45,356 nucleotides of DNA from CAYGVX01 sp964544285 (GCA_964544285.1 CAZJAQ010000003.1:1-45356); one strand, 5' to 3'. Counted from the stretch's first letter, positions 33,251 through 42,437 are shown. Translations and numbers: made by a program. Notes: a model not told the origin generated them from the sequence alone.

Positions 33251-34270
33251 ATGGAGCTTCGTAAAGTTCAGTGTACCAACAGTGGTACATTTTTTGTTTC
33301 GTTACCTAAGGAGTGGGCAGAGCGTGTCGGGCTCGGCAAGGGGACAGTCGTAGCGGTTTCAGAGTCCATCGACGGGCGCCTATGCCTCAATCCACAACAG
33401 GATGTCGAACGTAAACCTCTGAGCGTTTTGCTGAAGCCGTCACCATATTTGGACAGGGAAATCGTGGGCAAGTACTTGCTCGGCTACGACGTGATTCGTG
33501 TGGAGGCTAAGAACCGCATATCGCCTGAGGAAAGAGAAATAGTCAAACGGACTTCCAGTCACCTCGTTGGTTTGGAGATCGTGGAAGAAAATTACAGCAG
33601 TATTGTTTTACAATGTCTTTTGGAACCAGCATCGTCTTCTCCTGAAATGGTTTTGAGGCGTGAATACAACATTGCCGCCAGCATGCACCGAGACGCTGCG
33701 AGAGCTTTTCTGGAAGGCGACGTACATTTAGCCAAAAACGTGATTGCCCGCGACATTGAAACGAACAGGTTCTATTTCCTTCTGGTGCGTATGTTGCGAA
33801 CTATAATTCAAAACCCTAGCTTGGGCGAGAAGTTAGGAGTTCCCTCTATCGATTGCCTCGACTATCGCTTGTGTGCAAGTCTAGTTGAGGCTATAGGGGA
33901 CAGGGCTGTAGAACTCGCGTATAAAGCCTTTGCGTTGAAGGACAAGCAGGTTTCTGGAGAGGTCTCACAGCTGATTGCCAAGTTTCATTCTGCGGTTTTT
34001 GAGGCTCAAGAGAAAGCGTTGAAGGCGTTCTTTGAGCATGACGTTATTCTAGCTGAAGAAGTACGAGACCAAAGAACGAACATTGAGCACATGCTTCAAG
34101 ACATAGAATCAGCAGCGAAGAAACAGCCCTCGGAGACAGTGCCCCTCATTTTAGCTGCAACATCATCGATGTTCAGGATTTTTGACCAAAGCGTGGACAT
34201 CGCAGACTTGGTGATGCCTCGAAAAGCCTCAAGCGTATCTCCGCCTTCGGGTTCTTCCACTTTTGGGTAA
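33251..34270 (+). CDS. AbrB/SpoVT-type N-terminal plus PhoU-domain regulator
   Basis: The 339-residue protein begins with a swapped-hairpin AbrB fold: RKVQCTNSGTFFVSLPKEWAERVGL in pieces, GTVVAVSES. The rest is helical with two PhoU repeats (for example DAARAFLEGDVHLAKNVIARD and EAQEKALKAFFEHDVILAEEV, each quoted within limits). Such fusions are common archaeal phosphate-linked regulators. No pst transport genes lie nearby, so the role here is unsure. Its promoter faces away from polD1. Confidence 0.9.
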   Translation: MELRKVQCTNSGTFFVSLPKEWAERVGLGKGTVVAVSESIDGRLCLNPQQDVERKPLSVLLKPSPYLDREIVGKYLLGYDVIRVEAKNRISPEEREIVKRTSSHLVGLEIVEENYSSIVLQCLLEPASSSPEMVLRREYNIAASMHRDAARAFLEGDVHLAKNVIARDIETNRFYFLLVRMLRTIIQNPSLGEKLGVPSIDCLDYRLCASLVEAIGDRAVELAYKAFALKDKQVSGEVSQLIAKFHSAVFEAQEKALKAFFEHDVILAEEVRDQRTNIEHMLQDIESAAKKQPSETVPLILAATSSMFRIFDQSVDIADLVMPRKASSVSPPSGSSTFG

Positions 34271-34322
34271 GTATTTAAGGAATAAGAACGTAGAAATTAG
34301 GGAAAAGAGGTGAGGTGCGAGG

Positions 34323-34586
34323 ATGGGAAGGAGGCGGAGAAAGGCTGTCCGCATTCCAAAGAAGCGTTTGCCACAGGTGTTTCTCTGTCCCCGCTGTGGT
34401 AAAGAGGCTATACGAGTTGAGCTTGCAAAAGAGAATGAGAAGGCTGTGGTACGCTGTGGTGGTTGTGGCTTAACCGACGAGTTGCCCATTAAACAGTCCT
34501 ACAAGGATATTGATGTTTACTGCAGGTTCACCGACACATACTACAGTGAGAGGAAGACGCAGAAAAGCACAGCTACAACACAGTAA
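34323..34586 (+). CDS. elf1: Elf1-like transcription elongation factor
   Basis: An 87-residue protein with basic N terminus (MGRRRRKAVRIPKKRLP) and a zinc ribbon of Cys22-Cys25 (CPRC) and Cys45-Cys48 (CGGC), then YKDIDVYCRFTDTYYSE. This is the pattern of Elf1, which in eukaryotes helps polymerase pass nucleosomes and is found in some archaea of the TACK and Asgard groups. GAGGTG repeats precede the ATG. A GTATTTAAGG stretch about 45 nt upstream resembles a TATA box. It is followed by GGGP synthase after 10 nt. Confidence 0.9.
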   Translation: MGRRRRKAVRIPKKRLPQVFLCPRCGKEAIRVELAKENEKAVVRCGGCGLTDELPIKQSYKDIDVYCRFTDTYYSERKTQKSTATTQ

Positions 34587-34596
34587 GGGGATTCAT

Positions 34597-35352
34597 ATGG
34601 TGGGTCCTGTGGAAGAATACCTTCTTGCCCGTATTCGAGAAGAGGGGGCAATTCACCTCACTCTTATCGACCCAGAAAAAGTGACAGCCTCTTCTGCCTC
34701 TCGCCTAGCTAAGAAAGCAGAAGAATGTAAAACGACAGCCATCATGGTAGGTGGCTCTACATCTACTTCTACAACTCACTTGGACAGTGTTGTGAAGACT
34801 ATAAAGCGAACAGCAAAAATCCCAATAATCTTGTTCCCGAACAACGTGACTGGAATCAGCAAGCATGCCGACGCCATTTGGTTTATGTCGCTGCTAAACT
34901 CGGTCGACCCCTATTTCCTCATTGGCGCCCAAGTTCTAGGCGCTCCCATGGTCAAAAAATATGGTTTAGAAGCACTTCCACTGGGCTACATCATCGTGGG
35001 AGAAGGTGGAACCGCTGGAATCGTGGGAAGAGCCGTTCCGATTCCTTACACAAAGCCCGAGCTTGCTGCGGTACACGCGTTGGCTGCGCAATACTTTGGT
35101 ATGCGATTCGTCTACTTGGAAGCTGGGTCTGGGGCAAATCAACCGGTCCCGCCAGCTATGATTAAAGCTGTAAAACACGCTATAGACGTCCCCTTGATAG
35201 TTGGGGGCGGAATCCGCTATTGCGAACAAGCCAAGACTGCTGTTGCGGCGGGTGCAGACGTGGTGGTTACTGGGAACGTCATCGAAGAAACAGGCGCCGA
35301 AGGCGGCTTCAGGAGACTCGTGACAGCCGTAAAAGAGAATAGTAGGGTCTAA
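34597..35352 (+). CDS. Geranylgeranylglyceryl phosphate synthase
   Basis: GGGP synthase makes the first ether bond of archaeal membrane lipids from sn-glycerol 1-phosphate and geranylgeranyl diphosphate. The 251-residue TIM barrel has HLTLIDPEKV, IMVGGSTSTS, LFPNNVTGIS, YIIVGEGGTAG, VYLEAGSGA and VGGGIRYCEQA. ATG at 34597 follows AAGGGGA; an open extension to 34510 overlaps elf1 and lacks the fold. The enzyme is of the larger group found in many archaea. Confidence 0.96.
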   Translation: MVGPVEEYLLARIREEGAIHLTLIDPEKVTASSASRLAKKAEECKTTAIMVGGSTSTSTTHLDSVVKTIKRTAKIPIILFPNNVTGISKHADAIWFMSLLNSVDPYFLIGAQVLGAPMVKKYGLEALPLGYIIVGEGGTAGIVGRAVPIPYTKPELAAVHALAAQYFGMRFVYLEAGSGANQPVPPAMIKAVKHAIDVPLIVGGGIRYCEQAKTAVAAGADVVVTGNVIEETGAEGGFRRLVTAVKENSRV

Positions 35353-35540
35353 GGACCACGCATGCGCTGGACAACGATCGTACTTAACCATCACTTACGT
35401 GGCCACAGAAAATAGACAAGTTGTTGTTCAAAAACACAGTAACGCTATCTACCCTTTTGGTGGTTTTTCCTTGTTTGTGTCGGAAAACCCAAAATACACT
35501 TCTGCAGTGCAATTAGTGGGCGAGCTCTTTGGAAGTCAAG

Positions 35541-38500
35541 ATGAGTAGCGACTACCGCCAATACGTAACTTCCCTTGAAAACGAACTACAGAGACTCTAC
35601 GAAATTGCGGGCAAAGCAAGAGAAAGAGGGTTAGACCCTACTCTCAAACCAGAGTCAGAAGTTGCGAAGGACCTCGCAGAACTCGTGGAGGGCTTAGTCG
35701 GTCCTCAAGGAGTTGCCCAGAGTATAAGGGAACTGAGCGAGAAACTTCCCAGAGATGAGCTTGCCTTCAAGATCGCCGAAGAAATCGTGTACGGCAAGTT
35801 TGGCCACATGGAAACTCAGACTGCCGCAGAACAAGCCGTTCGAACAGCCCTCGCCATACTGACAGAAGGCATCACGGCGGCTCCCCTGCAAGGCGTGGCA
35901 AGAGTATCGATAAAGACTAACTTTGACCAAACAAAATACTTAGCCATATATTATGCTGGGCCGATTCGTTCGGCGGGCGGTACAGATCAAGCATTAACAC
36001 TGGTTATCGGAGATTTTGTACGTCGCCTTTTGGGCTTGGATCGTTACAAGCCTACGGAGGAAGAATTGAGTCGGTTCATTGAGGAGATGCGGCTTTACGA
36101 GCGAAGTGTGGGCAGGTTTCAGTATCACGTTGCTGACGAGCAGCTTCGGATGGCTTTGGAGGCGATACCCGTGGAAGTGACGGGCACAGAGTCCGACCCG
36201 GTTGAGGTGCAGTCGTTCCGCAACTTGCCAAGAATCGAGACTAACCAAGTTCGTGGGGGCGCTCTTCGGGTGGTAAACGACGGCGTGATAGGTCGCGCAG
36301 CGAAGGTTTTCACCGTCGTTGAGAAATTGGGCATCGACGGGTGGGACTGGCTTAAGCAAATAGGTGAAGCGAAAGGGGCAGAAGAAAAGGGAAAATCCGC
36401 TGGCTTTATGGAAGACATAATTGCGGGGCGTCCCATCTTTTCCTTTCCTTCGCAGCCTGGCGGGTTCCGTCTTCGCTATGGACGATCAAGAAACACTGGG
36501 TTGGCCGCTGTTGGGGTGCATCCTCTGACGATGTTGGTTCTGAACCAGTTCCTAGCTGGGGGGACGCAGGTTCGTATCGAGTTGCCTGGTAAAGGAGGAG
36601 TGGTCATGCCCGTGGACACCATAGAGCCGCCCACAGTCATGCTGAAAGACGGCTCAGTTACTCGCGTTTCACAGCAAAACTACAATGAGATCAAGAACAA
36701 GATTGAGAAGATCCTCTTTCTAGGAGACATGCTTGTCAGCTTCGGTGACTTCTTGTACAACAACAAGAAACTTCGTCCCTCGGGATACGCTGAGGAGTGG
36801 TGGGGCGAGGAACTGAAGTCTTCGATAACTAGACGGTTTAACGGCAACCTCGAGGAAGCTGCTACCGTTGCCCACGTCTCGACGCAACGTTTAGAACTGT
36901 TTCTTTCAGACCCTATGCGTAACAGGCCAGACGCAAGCGAAGCTATTGACATGGCTAAGAACCTCAACGTTCCCCTTCACCCCTATTACAACTTCTTCTG
37001 GTCAAACATAACGACCGAGGAATTACAAAAACTTCGTCAATGGGTACACGATTCTCGGGTCGAAAAGAATGATGAAAAGGTTGCTGAAGTAGCAGGTAAG
37101 TATGACGCAGAAGTTAAGAGAATACTGGAACATCTGCGCCTCCCTCACAAAGTGGCTGAAAACCAGGTAATCATCGAAGGAGACGACGCTTTCGTCTTGA
37201 CCGCGTGCCTCGGTTTTGATTCGCCTGCAGCAGTTGACCCCACGCTTCCTCCTCTGGACGCCTTAGAATACCTTTCCGGCATCACCGTTCGGGCGAAGGC
37301 TCCAACTACGATTGGAGCACGTATGGGTAGACCCGAGAAAGCCAAAAGACGGGAAATGAAGCCCCGGGTTCACCTTCTTTTTCCCGTGGGATTAGCTGGG
37401 GGGTCACAGCGTGATCTGATTGCGGCGGCTCAGAAGGGGACGGTTACCGTAGAGTTGGTGAGACGGCATTGTCCTAACTGTCAAGAGTCCACAAGTAGAA
37501 CTAGATGCCCTTCGTGCGGCGTTGAGACAGTCCTCGAGAAATACTGTCCACGATGTAACGATAGAGTCGCTGGAGACGTCTGCCCTGCTTGCAAAGTCCC
37601 TGCTCGAGGCTTCGAACAACACGCAATTGACCTGAAAGCCATGATCAGAGATGCTTGTCGCCAGCTGGAAACTAGTCCACCAGAGACAGTCAAGGGAGTG
37701 AAGGGCTTGTCGAACGAGAACAAAATCGCCGAGGTCATCGAGAAGGGAATCCTCAGAGCGAGGGAAGACTTGTCTGTCTACAAGGATGGGACGATACGGT
37801 TTGACGCCACAAACGCCCCCTTAACCCACTTTAAGCCAGTCGAGGTCGGAGTTTCAGTAGAGAGGCTTAAGCAACTGGGCTATGTTGTAGATTGCGAAGG
37901 CAAGCCTCTAACCAGTAAAGAACAGATTTGCGAGCTGAGGGTACAAGACGTCGTTATTCCACGAAAGAGCACGGCCTACTTTGTCCGTGTGGCGAGTTTC
38001 ATCGACCAACTTCTCGAGAAAATCTACAGGCTCCCCCGATACTATAATGCGAAAGAAGCTGAAGACGTGGTGGGTCATCTTGTGTTTGGTTTGGCTCCGC
38101 ATACGTCTGTGGGCATTTTAGGTCGTATCATAGGGTTTACTGAACTCGACGTCTGCTATGCTCATCCGTTGTGGCATTCGGCGAAGCGTCGGGATTGTGA
38201 CGGAGACGAAGACGCTTTGATGCTTGCTCTTGACACTCTGCTGAACTTTTCAAGAGCGTATCTTCCCTCTCAGATTGGGGGTATTATGGACGCGCCTCTA
38301 TTCGTCATCCCAATCGTTAACCCTAAGGAGGTACAACGACAGGCACATGAATTCGATGTCGCCAGCCACTACCCCTTAGATTTTTATGAGTTGACGTTGG
38401 AGAAGGCAGCCCCGTGGAAAGCGACTAACTTTGTTGATTTGATTGCGCACAAGCTTGGAACCGAAACGCAGTTTGAAGGGTTCGGCTACACGACTCCCGT

Positions 38501-38948
38501 TTCAGACATTAACATGGGAAACCGCGAGAGCATGTATAAGAAGCTCAAGAAAATGACTGATAAATTAGATAGCCAGCTGGAGCTTGCCCAAAAAATCGAG
38601 GCTGTCGACGCTAGACGAGTGGCTTTGAAGGTCTTGACAACTCATTTTCTCAGGGACATCTCTGGAAACCTCCGCGCATTCTCAACTCAAGTCTTCCGCT
38701 GCAAACTCTGCGGCAAACGTTTTCGCCGCATACCATTAGAAGGAAAATGTCCAGACTGCGGGGGCGCTTTATCGTTGACTGTGTACCGCGGGGGAATAGA
38801 AAAATATCTTGCCGCTGCTCGACACCTCGTTGAAAAATATGGGTTACCCGAATACTATCTTCACCGTCTCGCGTTGGTGGAAGAAGAGATCACCACTCTG
38901 TTCGAGGGGAAGAAGCCTCGACAGATAAGCCTAGTAGACTTTGCCTAA
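35541..38948 (+). CDS. polD2: DNA polymerase D large subunit DP2
   Basis: The catalytic subunit of polymerase D, 1135 residues here. Landmarks include the N-terminal RKEIVEYV-like helical part, IYYAGPIRSAGGTDQALTLV, ETNQVRGGALRVVNDG, HVSTQRLELFLSD, zinc-binding clusters (CPNC, CPSC, CPRC, CPAC near residues 642-690), the catalytic acidic segment RRDCDGDEDALMLALD near 885, and a C-terminal Zn site CKLC and CPDC near 1055. No intein is visible. ATG at 35541 with GGAAG just upstream was chosen over the TTG at 35529. It overlaps the following regulator by 8 nt. Confidence 0.97.
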   Translation: MSSDYRQYVTSLENELQRLYEIAGKARERGLDPTLKPESEVAKDLAELVEGLVGPQGVAQSIRELSEKLPRDELAFKIAEEIVYGKFGHMETQTAAEQAVRTALAILTEGITAAPLQGVARVSIKTNFDQTKYLAIYYAGPIRSAGGTDQALTLVIGDFVRRLLGLDRYKPTEEELSRFIEEMRLYERSVGRFQYHVADEQLRMALEAIPVEVTGTESDPVEVQSFRNLPRIETNQVRGGALRVVNDGVIGRAAKVFTVVEKLGIDGWDWLKQIGEAKGAEEKGKSAGFMEDIIAGRPIFSFPSQPGGFRLRYGRSRNTGLAAVGVHPLTMLVLNQFLAGGTQVRIELPGKGGVVMPVDTIEPPTVMLKDGSVTRVSQQNYNEIKNKIEKILFLGDMLVSFGDFLYNNKKLRPSGYAEEWWGEELKSSITRRFNGNLEEAATVAHVSTQRLELFLSDPMRNRPDASEAIDMAKNLNVPLHPYYNFFWSNITTEELQKLRQWVHDSRVEKNDEKVAEVAGKYDAEVKRILEHLRLPHKVAENQVIIEGDDAFVLTACLGFDSPAAVDPTLPPLDALEYLSGITVRAKAPTTIGARMGRPEKAKRREMKPRVHLLFPVGLAGGSQRDLIAAAQKGTVTVELVRRHCPNCQESTSRTRCPSCGVETVLEKYCPRCNDRVAGDVCPACKVPARGFEQHAIDLKAMIRDACRQLETSPPETVKGVKGLSNENKIAEVIEKGILRAREDLSVYKDGTIRFDATNAPLTHFKPVEVGVSVERLKQLGYVVDCEGKPLTSKEQICELRVQDVVIPRKSTAYFVRVASFIDQLLEKIYRLPRYYNAKEAEDVVGHLVFGLAPHTSVGILGRIIGFTELDVCYAHPLWHSAKRRDCDGDEDALMLALDTLLNFSRAYLPSQIGGIMDAPLFVIPIVNPKEVQRQAHEFDVASHYPLDFYELTLEKAAPWKATNFVDLIAHKLGTETQFEGFGYTTPVSDINMGNRESMYKKLKKMTDKLDSQLELAQKIEAVDARRVALKVLTTHFLRDISGNLRAFSTQVFRCKLCGKRFRRIPLEGKCPDCGGALSLTVYRGGIEKYLAAARHLVEKYGLPEYYLHRLALVEEEITTLFEGKKPRQISLVDFA

Positions 38949-39261
38949 ACCTTTTCTGCTTGAAACGCGGAAGAGTGAATTGATGGTCATGGCTAAGCTG
39001 GCTTTCCACCCAAACGCCTATCTGAGCGAAACGCGGAACATTCGCCAAGGGCTGGCTTCGCGAACCAAAATCCTCAGAGCTCTCGAGAAAAACGGCGCCA
39101 CCGCAACCGCCTTGGCAAAGGAGTTGAAACTGAATTACAGTGTGGTTCTTCATCACTTGCGACTCTTAGAAAACGAGAAGATTGCTCTGCGTAGGGCAGG
39201 CAAAAGACCTTACTTGTGGGAGTTGACAGGTGTGGGGCAACAACGTTTGAAAACCAGTTAA
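38941..39261 (+). CDS. ArsR-like winged-helix regulator
   Basis: A 106-residue protein with a helix-turn-helix: ASRTKILRALEKNGATATALAKELKLNYSVVLHHLRLLENEK, given as TKILRALEKNG, ATALAKELKL and YSVVLHHLRLLENE. A wing with IALRRAGKRPYLWELT follows. The fold matches ArsR/winged-helix transcription factors. The start is a TTG overlapping the end of polD2 by 8 nt, so it is probably translated from the same message. A link to replication control is possible but unproven. Confidence 0.82.
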   Translation: MPKPFLLETRKSELMVMAKLAFHPNAYLSETRNIRQGLASRTKILRALEKNGATATALAKELKLNYSVVLHHLRLLENEKIALRRAGKRPYLWELTGVGQQRLKTS

Positions 39262-39563
39262 CCCTTGCCTGTCCTGAAAGCGCATTCACAGGGCGAGGAG
39301 CGACATTTTGGGCACCGGTTAGCGTATTTTCTCAGAGTGGCTTTTTCCAAATCTATTCCGAGGACGTTGGCTAATGACGCGAGCCAAGCGATGACGTCTG
39401 CAAACTCGTCCTCTAGGGCTTTCTTGTCAGCTTTTTGCATGGCTTCTCCGAGTTCGTCAACTTCTTCCTTAAGCCACTTGTAAGTTCCGTCTGCTCCCCT
39501 CTCTGAGTCTTTTTGGAAATAAACCCGCCGCATCATGTTCTGAAATTCTGTTATCGACATCAT
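39258..39563 (-). CDS. MazG-like nucleotide pyrophosphohydrolase with Cys cluster
   Basis: A 101-residue MazG protein hydrolyses NTP or dNTP to monophosphate plus PPi, removing unusual nucleotides. Metal motif: E33E34..E37 (KEEVDELGE) and E53..D56 (EFADVIAWL). The C terminus has a Cys cluster CPKC..CEC (84, 87, 92, 94) that is not part of the core. Start is ATG-ATG at 39563/39560. Stop overlaps the regulator's stop by 4 nt, convergently. Confidence 0.88.
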   Translation of the reverse strand: MMSITEFQNMMRRVYFQKDSERGADGTYKWLKEEVDELGEAMQKADKKALEDEFADVIAWLASLANVLGIDLEKATLRKYANRCPKCRSSPCECAFRTGKG

Positions 39564-39613
39564 AAATCACACGTCCTTCCAATAAAAATTCTCTTAGGAG
39601 GCACGAAGAGCAT

Positions 39614-40966
39614 TTAACGGATTTTAACGTATTTGTATGCTTCTGCAGCGTCTTCAAAGCAGTAGTGCACTTTCTGGTAGTTCTTTCTAAATTCCGCCAC
39701 GTCTTCCTTAACCCTGCTGACGTCTTCTTTGCCGATGATTACCCGTTCTATGAATCCCGCTATCTCAGCCATCTCGGGTTCTTTCATTCCTAGCCTCGTT
39801 ACCTCTGAAGTGCCGAGCCTAATTCCGCCGGGGTGCATGAAGTGACGGCCTTCTTTGATGTCCCACGGTAGGAGGTTGCGGTTAATTATGACATTAGCCT
39901 TCTCCAACGTTTCTTCGATCGTGCCACCGTCACCTTGCTTTGTGATGTCTATAAGAACGACATGGGACTCGGTGAAGCCCTTGTGCTCCGCCAACACCTT
40001 AAACCCACGTTCATAGAGTGCCTGTCCCAACGCTTTCGCATTCTTAACTACTTGCCTAGTATACTCTTTCCCAAACTCTAGCATCTCAGCGCACGCTACG
40101 GCGACGCCTGCTAGGGCGTGCAGATGATGGTTGCTGACCATTCCTGGAAACGTTGCTTTCTTTACGGCTTCTGCATGTTTGTTCCAAGAAAGTACGCCGC
40201 CGTGCTGCGGGCCGAAGAGAGTCTTGTGAGTGCTCAAGCTGACGAAGTCTGCGCCTTCTCGAAGGGGGTCTTGGAAGGTTCCACCGGCAATCAAGCCAGC
40301 TACGTGAGCAGCGTCGTATCCTACCGTGGCGCCTACGCTGTGGAGGGTCTCAGCTAACTCCTTAACTGGGTGTGGAAATGGAAAGACGCTCGCCCCGAAC
40401 ATTACAAGCTTAGGCGGTTTTCCCTCGTTTACCAGTTTTTGTACACGCTTCTTAGTCTCATCTACGTCAACGTTTAATTCCTTATAGTCTAGGGCTAAGT
40501 ATTGCACGTCTAAACCGCGGACCGCACCTGCAGTGCCGCCTAGTTCCTTCTTGCCCGTCGTGATGTGGCCTCCGCAGGGAATCGACAGCGCCATCATGAC
40601 ATCACCTGGCTGCGTGAAGGCTGTGTAAACCACGAGGTTTGCGACCACTCCTGAAATGGGGCGTACGTCGACAAACTCGGCGTTAAACAGTTTCTTCATC
40701 AGGTCGATGCATAAGAGTTCGACTTGGTCTATGTAGACGCAGCCGGCGTAGACCCGTTCACCAGGCCAGCCTTCGGCATAGCGGTGTCCAAAGTCGCTTG
40801 CCAATGTTTCGCGTACGGCTGGGCTTGACACGTTCTCGCTTGCTATGAGGGGGATGCTTTCTTGAAACCATTTATGGTGTTTTTGAAGGAGTTCGAAGGT
40901 TCGAGTGTACGATTCACGGGCGGACAATTGTGTAAACCTCTGTCCTATGAAACTCAGCGTTGACAT
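39614..40966 (-). CDS. glyA: Serine hydroxymethyltransferase GlyA
   Basis: Converts serine and a tetrahydropterin to glycine and the methylene form. The 450-residue protein has IPLIASENVSSP, RYAEGWPGER, YDAAHVAGLIAGG and Lys248 in LSTHKTLFGPQHGG, which binds PLP. The C terminus has GGIRLGTSEVTRLGM. The presence fits an archaeon making glycine and C1 units. ATG at 40966 lies in a 76-nt divergent gap with sec61-beta. Confidence 0.96.
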   Translation of the reverse strand: MSTLSFIGQRFTQLSARESYTRTFELLQKHHKWFQESIPLIASENVSSPAVRETLASDFGHRYAEGWPGERVYAGCVYIDQVELLCIDLMKKLFNAEFVDVRPISGVVANLVVYTAFTQPGDVMMALSIPCGGHITTGKKELGGTAGAVRGLDVQYLALDYKELNVDVDETKKRVQKLVNEGKPPKLVMFGASVFPFPHPVKELAETLHSVGATVGYDAAHVAGLIAGGTFQDPLREGADFVSLSTHKTLFGPQHGGVLSWNKHAEAVKKATFPGMVSNHHLHALAGVAVACAEMLEFGKEYTRQVVKNAKALGQALYERGFKVLAEHKGFTESHVVLIDITKQGDGGTIEETLEKANVIINRNLLPWDIKEGRHFMHPGGIRLGTSEVTRLGMKEPEMAEIAGFIERVIIGKEDVSRVKEDVAEFRKNYQKVHYCFEDAAEAYKYVKIR

Positions 40967-41042
40967 AAAAGCTTTGAAGCAACGATAACATTAATTAGCC
41001 AAAGTCTAATGAGTACTTGCTGAGTCAAAGGAGTTTGGCAGA

Positions 41043-41228
41043 GTGAGTAGGAAGAAGAAGCGGGAGCGCGGTGCGCCCATGCCTGCTGCGAGCGCTGGCT
41101 TGCTGAGGTTCTTCGAAGAGGAAACTAAGGGCATTCAGATAAAGCCCGAGCTCATCATCGTCCTTTCCGTCAGCCTCATAATCGTGTGCATATTGGCGCA
41201 GCTTTACTTCCTCGGAGCACTTTTCTGA
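41043..41228 (+). CDS. Preprotein translocase Sec61-beta subunit
   Basis: A 61-residue tail-anchored protein: basic N terminus (SRKKKRERG), then PMPAASAGLLRFFEEE, typical of archaeal Sec-beta, followed by IQIKPELIIVLSVSL and a membrane helix to the C terminus. It joins SecY and SecE in the protein-conducting channel. GTG at 41043 has GGAG 9 nt before it. It is convergent with the Sm-like gene. Confidence 0.93.
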   Translation: MSRKKKRERGAPMPAASAGLLRFFEEETKGIQIKPELIIVLSVSLIIVCILAQLYFLGALF

Positions 41229-41243
41229 AGAACGAGCTTATTC

Positions 41244-41525
41244 TCAACCTTCGTGTAGAACTTCTATTCGCTGGACCGAGTTTAAATTGACGAATATTTC
41301 GCTTCTTTCCTCTCTGTCCGTAATTTGTGGTATGGGGTTTGCTATTGTTGCCCGAAAAATCACAGCTTCGGCGTCTGATAGCCAGATTCCCGGCGGTTCA
41401 TGTGTTATTGCCGACAAGGTTCCCTCAAACCCGTAAGCCTGGTTCAAAATTACTAGTATTCTCTTTCCCACGTTTTTCTCCAGCATATGGAAGATTGAGA
41501 GCGGTGGGACTATATTGGCTGGCAT
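41244..41525 (-). CDS. Sm-like (LSm) RNA-binding protein
   Basis: The 93-residue sequence folds as an Sm domain: helix plus LEKNVGKRILVILNQAYGFEGTLSAITHEPPGIWLSDAE, seen as VGKRILVILNQ, YGFEGTLSAI and WLSDAE, and a Sm2-like FVNLNSVQRIEVL. Archaeal SmAPs bind U-rich RNA as rings. This is one of the more divergent types, and lacks the typical G-rich Sm1 end. The repeat element A lies just upstream of its start, so it may occupy its leader or promoter. Confidence 0.82.
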   Translation of the reverse strand: MPANIVPPLSIFHMLEKNVGKRILVILNQAYGFEGTLSAITHEPPGIWLSDAEAVIFRATIANPIPQITDREERSEIFVNLNSVQRIEVLHEG

Positions 41526-41558
41526 AAACAGTCTCTACCCATTTATGCTCTCTACTAA

Positions 41559-41720
41559 GATAAAACTTTATCCCAGCCAACCAACCAACCAACCAATTTC
41601 ACGGTCACTCGCTCCGCCAATCACTCCCTGTCACAACTCCAATCACTCAAACTCTCAATCACTCTGGCACTCTCTCCCTCTCTACCTATACACCTACACC
41701 TATACCTACCCACACACATG
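41559..41720. repeat. Low-complexity repeat copy A (CCAA array + CACTC-rich tract)
   Basis: This copy starts with GATAAAACTTTATC (short dyad), then five CCAA units at 41577-41596, then a CACTC-rich pyrimidine tract and CTACCTATA-rich tail ending in CACACACATG. On the minus strand it reads GGTTGGTT and GAGTGATTG repeats. Aligned to copy B (44962-45130) it shares the AT segment, the five CCAA units, a CCAATCACTC segment and a 21-nt identical stretch (41642-41662 with 45045-45065). It sits in a 306-nt gap between the GTPase stop and the Sm-like start, where no gene is seen. Confidence 0.8.
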
Positions 41721-41723
41721 TAA

Positions 41724-41738
41724 CCTTCATTATGAAGG
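41724..41738. other. Short palindrome next to repeat A
   Basis: CCTTCAT, then T, then ATGAAGG forms a 15-nt inverted repeat immediately after copy A. It could be part of the element or a terminator-like stem on the minus strand after the GTPase gene. No T-run follows on that strand. Confidence 0.35.
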
Positions 41739-41831
41739 ATGACCTTTTTGCTTTTTCCGCCGTCTATTCTACGCGTTTCACGGTGTGCGCGAGCATACTT
41801 CAAAATTCTACGATATTACCAAAGCTCGAAT

Positions 41832-42437
41832 TCATTGGACTTCAAAAGGCGTCCTGTACCCCTTTGCTACCAACTTCTCGTGAACCGTACTCTTTAAGGC
41901 GCTTAATCCTTCTCCAGTCTTTGCACTCACTGGGAACACTTTATCCGCAACAGCTGAGGTATGTCCGTTGCTGATCCTGTGCATGAACTCTTTTAGGTTA
42001 GCATCTATTTCCTTCTTGTCCGTTTTGTCTATTTTGTTGGCCGCCACCAAGGGAAAATCACGTAACGTCTTAGCTAGAAACTGGATCATCTCAACGTCTA
42101 TCGAGATTATCCCCTTCTTTTCCAAACGCCATGATGTTTCTAGGAACGTGGATATGTCGAGAACGTGGATAGCTAAGGCTATGTTTTGAGCGTTAGACTC
42201 TAAGAAACGGATGATCCGGTTCTTCCTCATATTCTCTAAGCGTTTAGAGACACCCATGATCCTGCCAAAACCGGGCATGTCTACAAGAACTAGGCCATTC
42301 TTTAACGGATGTTTAGATATGTTACGTGTAGTTCCCGGATGCTTTCCGGTTGGTACATCTAAGCCTACAATTCCTCTGATGATGCTGCTCTTACCTGCAT
42401 TAGGCCTTCCAGTGAAGATCAAATACTCCTCAAGCAT
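41832..42437 (-). CDS. engB: EngB/YihA-family GTP-binding protein
   Basis: The ~201-residue GTPase has LIFTGRPNAGKSSIIRGIVG (G1), GTTRNIS (G2), VDMPGFG (G3) and AANKIDKTDK (G4), as in TrmE-Era-EngA-EngB GTPases of the EngB type. Such proteins aid ribosome assembly in bacteria; archaeal members are less studied. ATG at 42437 makes the usual compact N terminus; a second ATG at 42485 is in frame. Neither has a good ribosome site. It is divergent from TBP. Confidence 0.88.
   Translation of the reverse strand: MLEEYLIFTGRPNAGKSSIIRGIVGLDVPTGKHPGTTRNISKHPLKNGLVLVDMPGFGRIMGVSKRLENMRKNRIIRFLESNAQNIALAIHVLDISTFLETSWRLEKKGIISIDVEMIQFLAKTLRDFPLVAANKIDKTDKKEIDANLKEFMHRISNGHTSAVADKVFPVSAKTGEGLSALKSTVHEKLVAKGYRTPFEVQ

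Noticed and set aside
34510..34596. Extension of GGGP synthase to 34510
   Set aside because: It overlaps elf1 in another frame and lacks similarity; ATG at 34597 has AAGGGGA in place.
41732..41974. Open frame on plus strand next to repeat A
   Set aside because: It runs antisense into the GTPase gene and shows no protein-like pattern or ribosome site.
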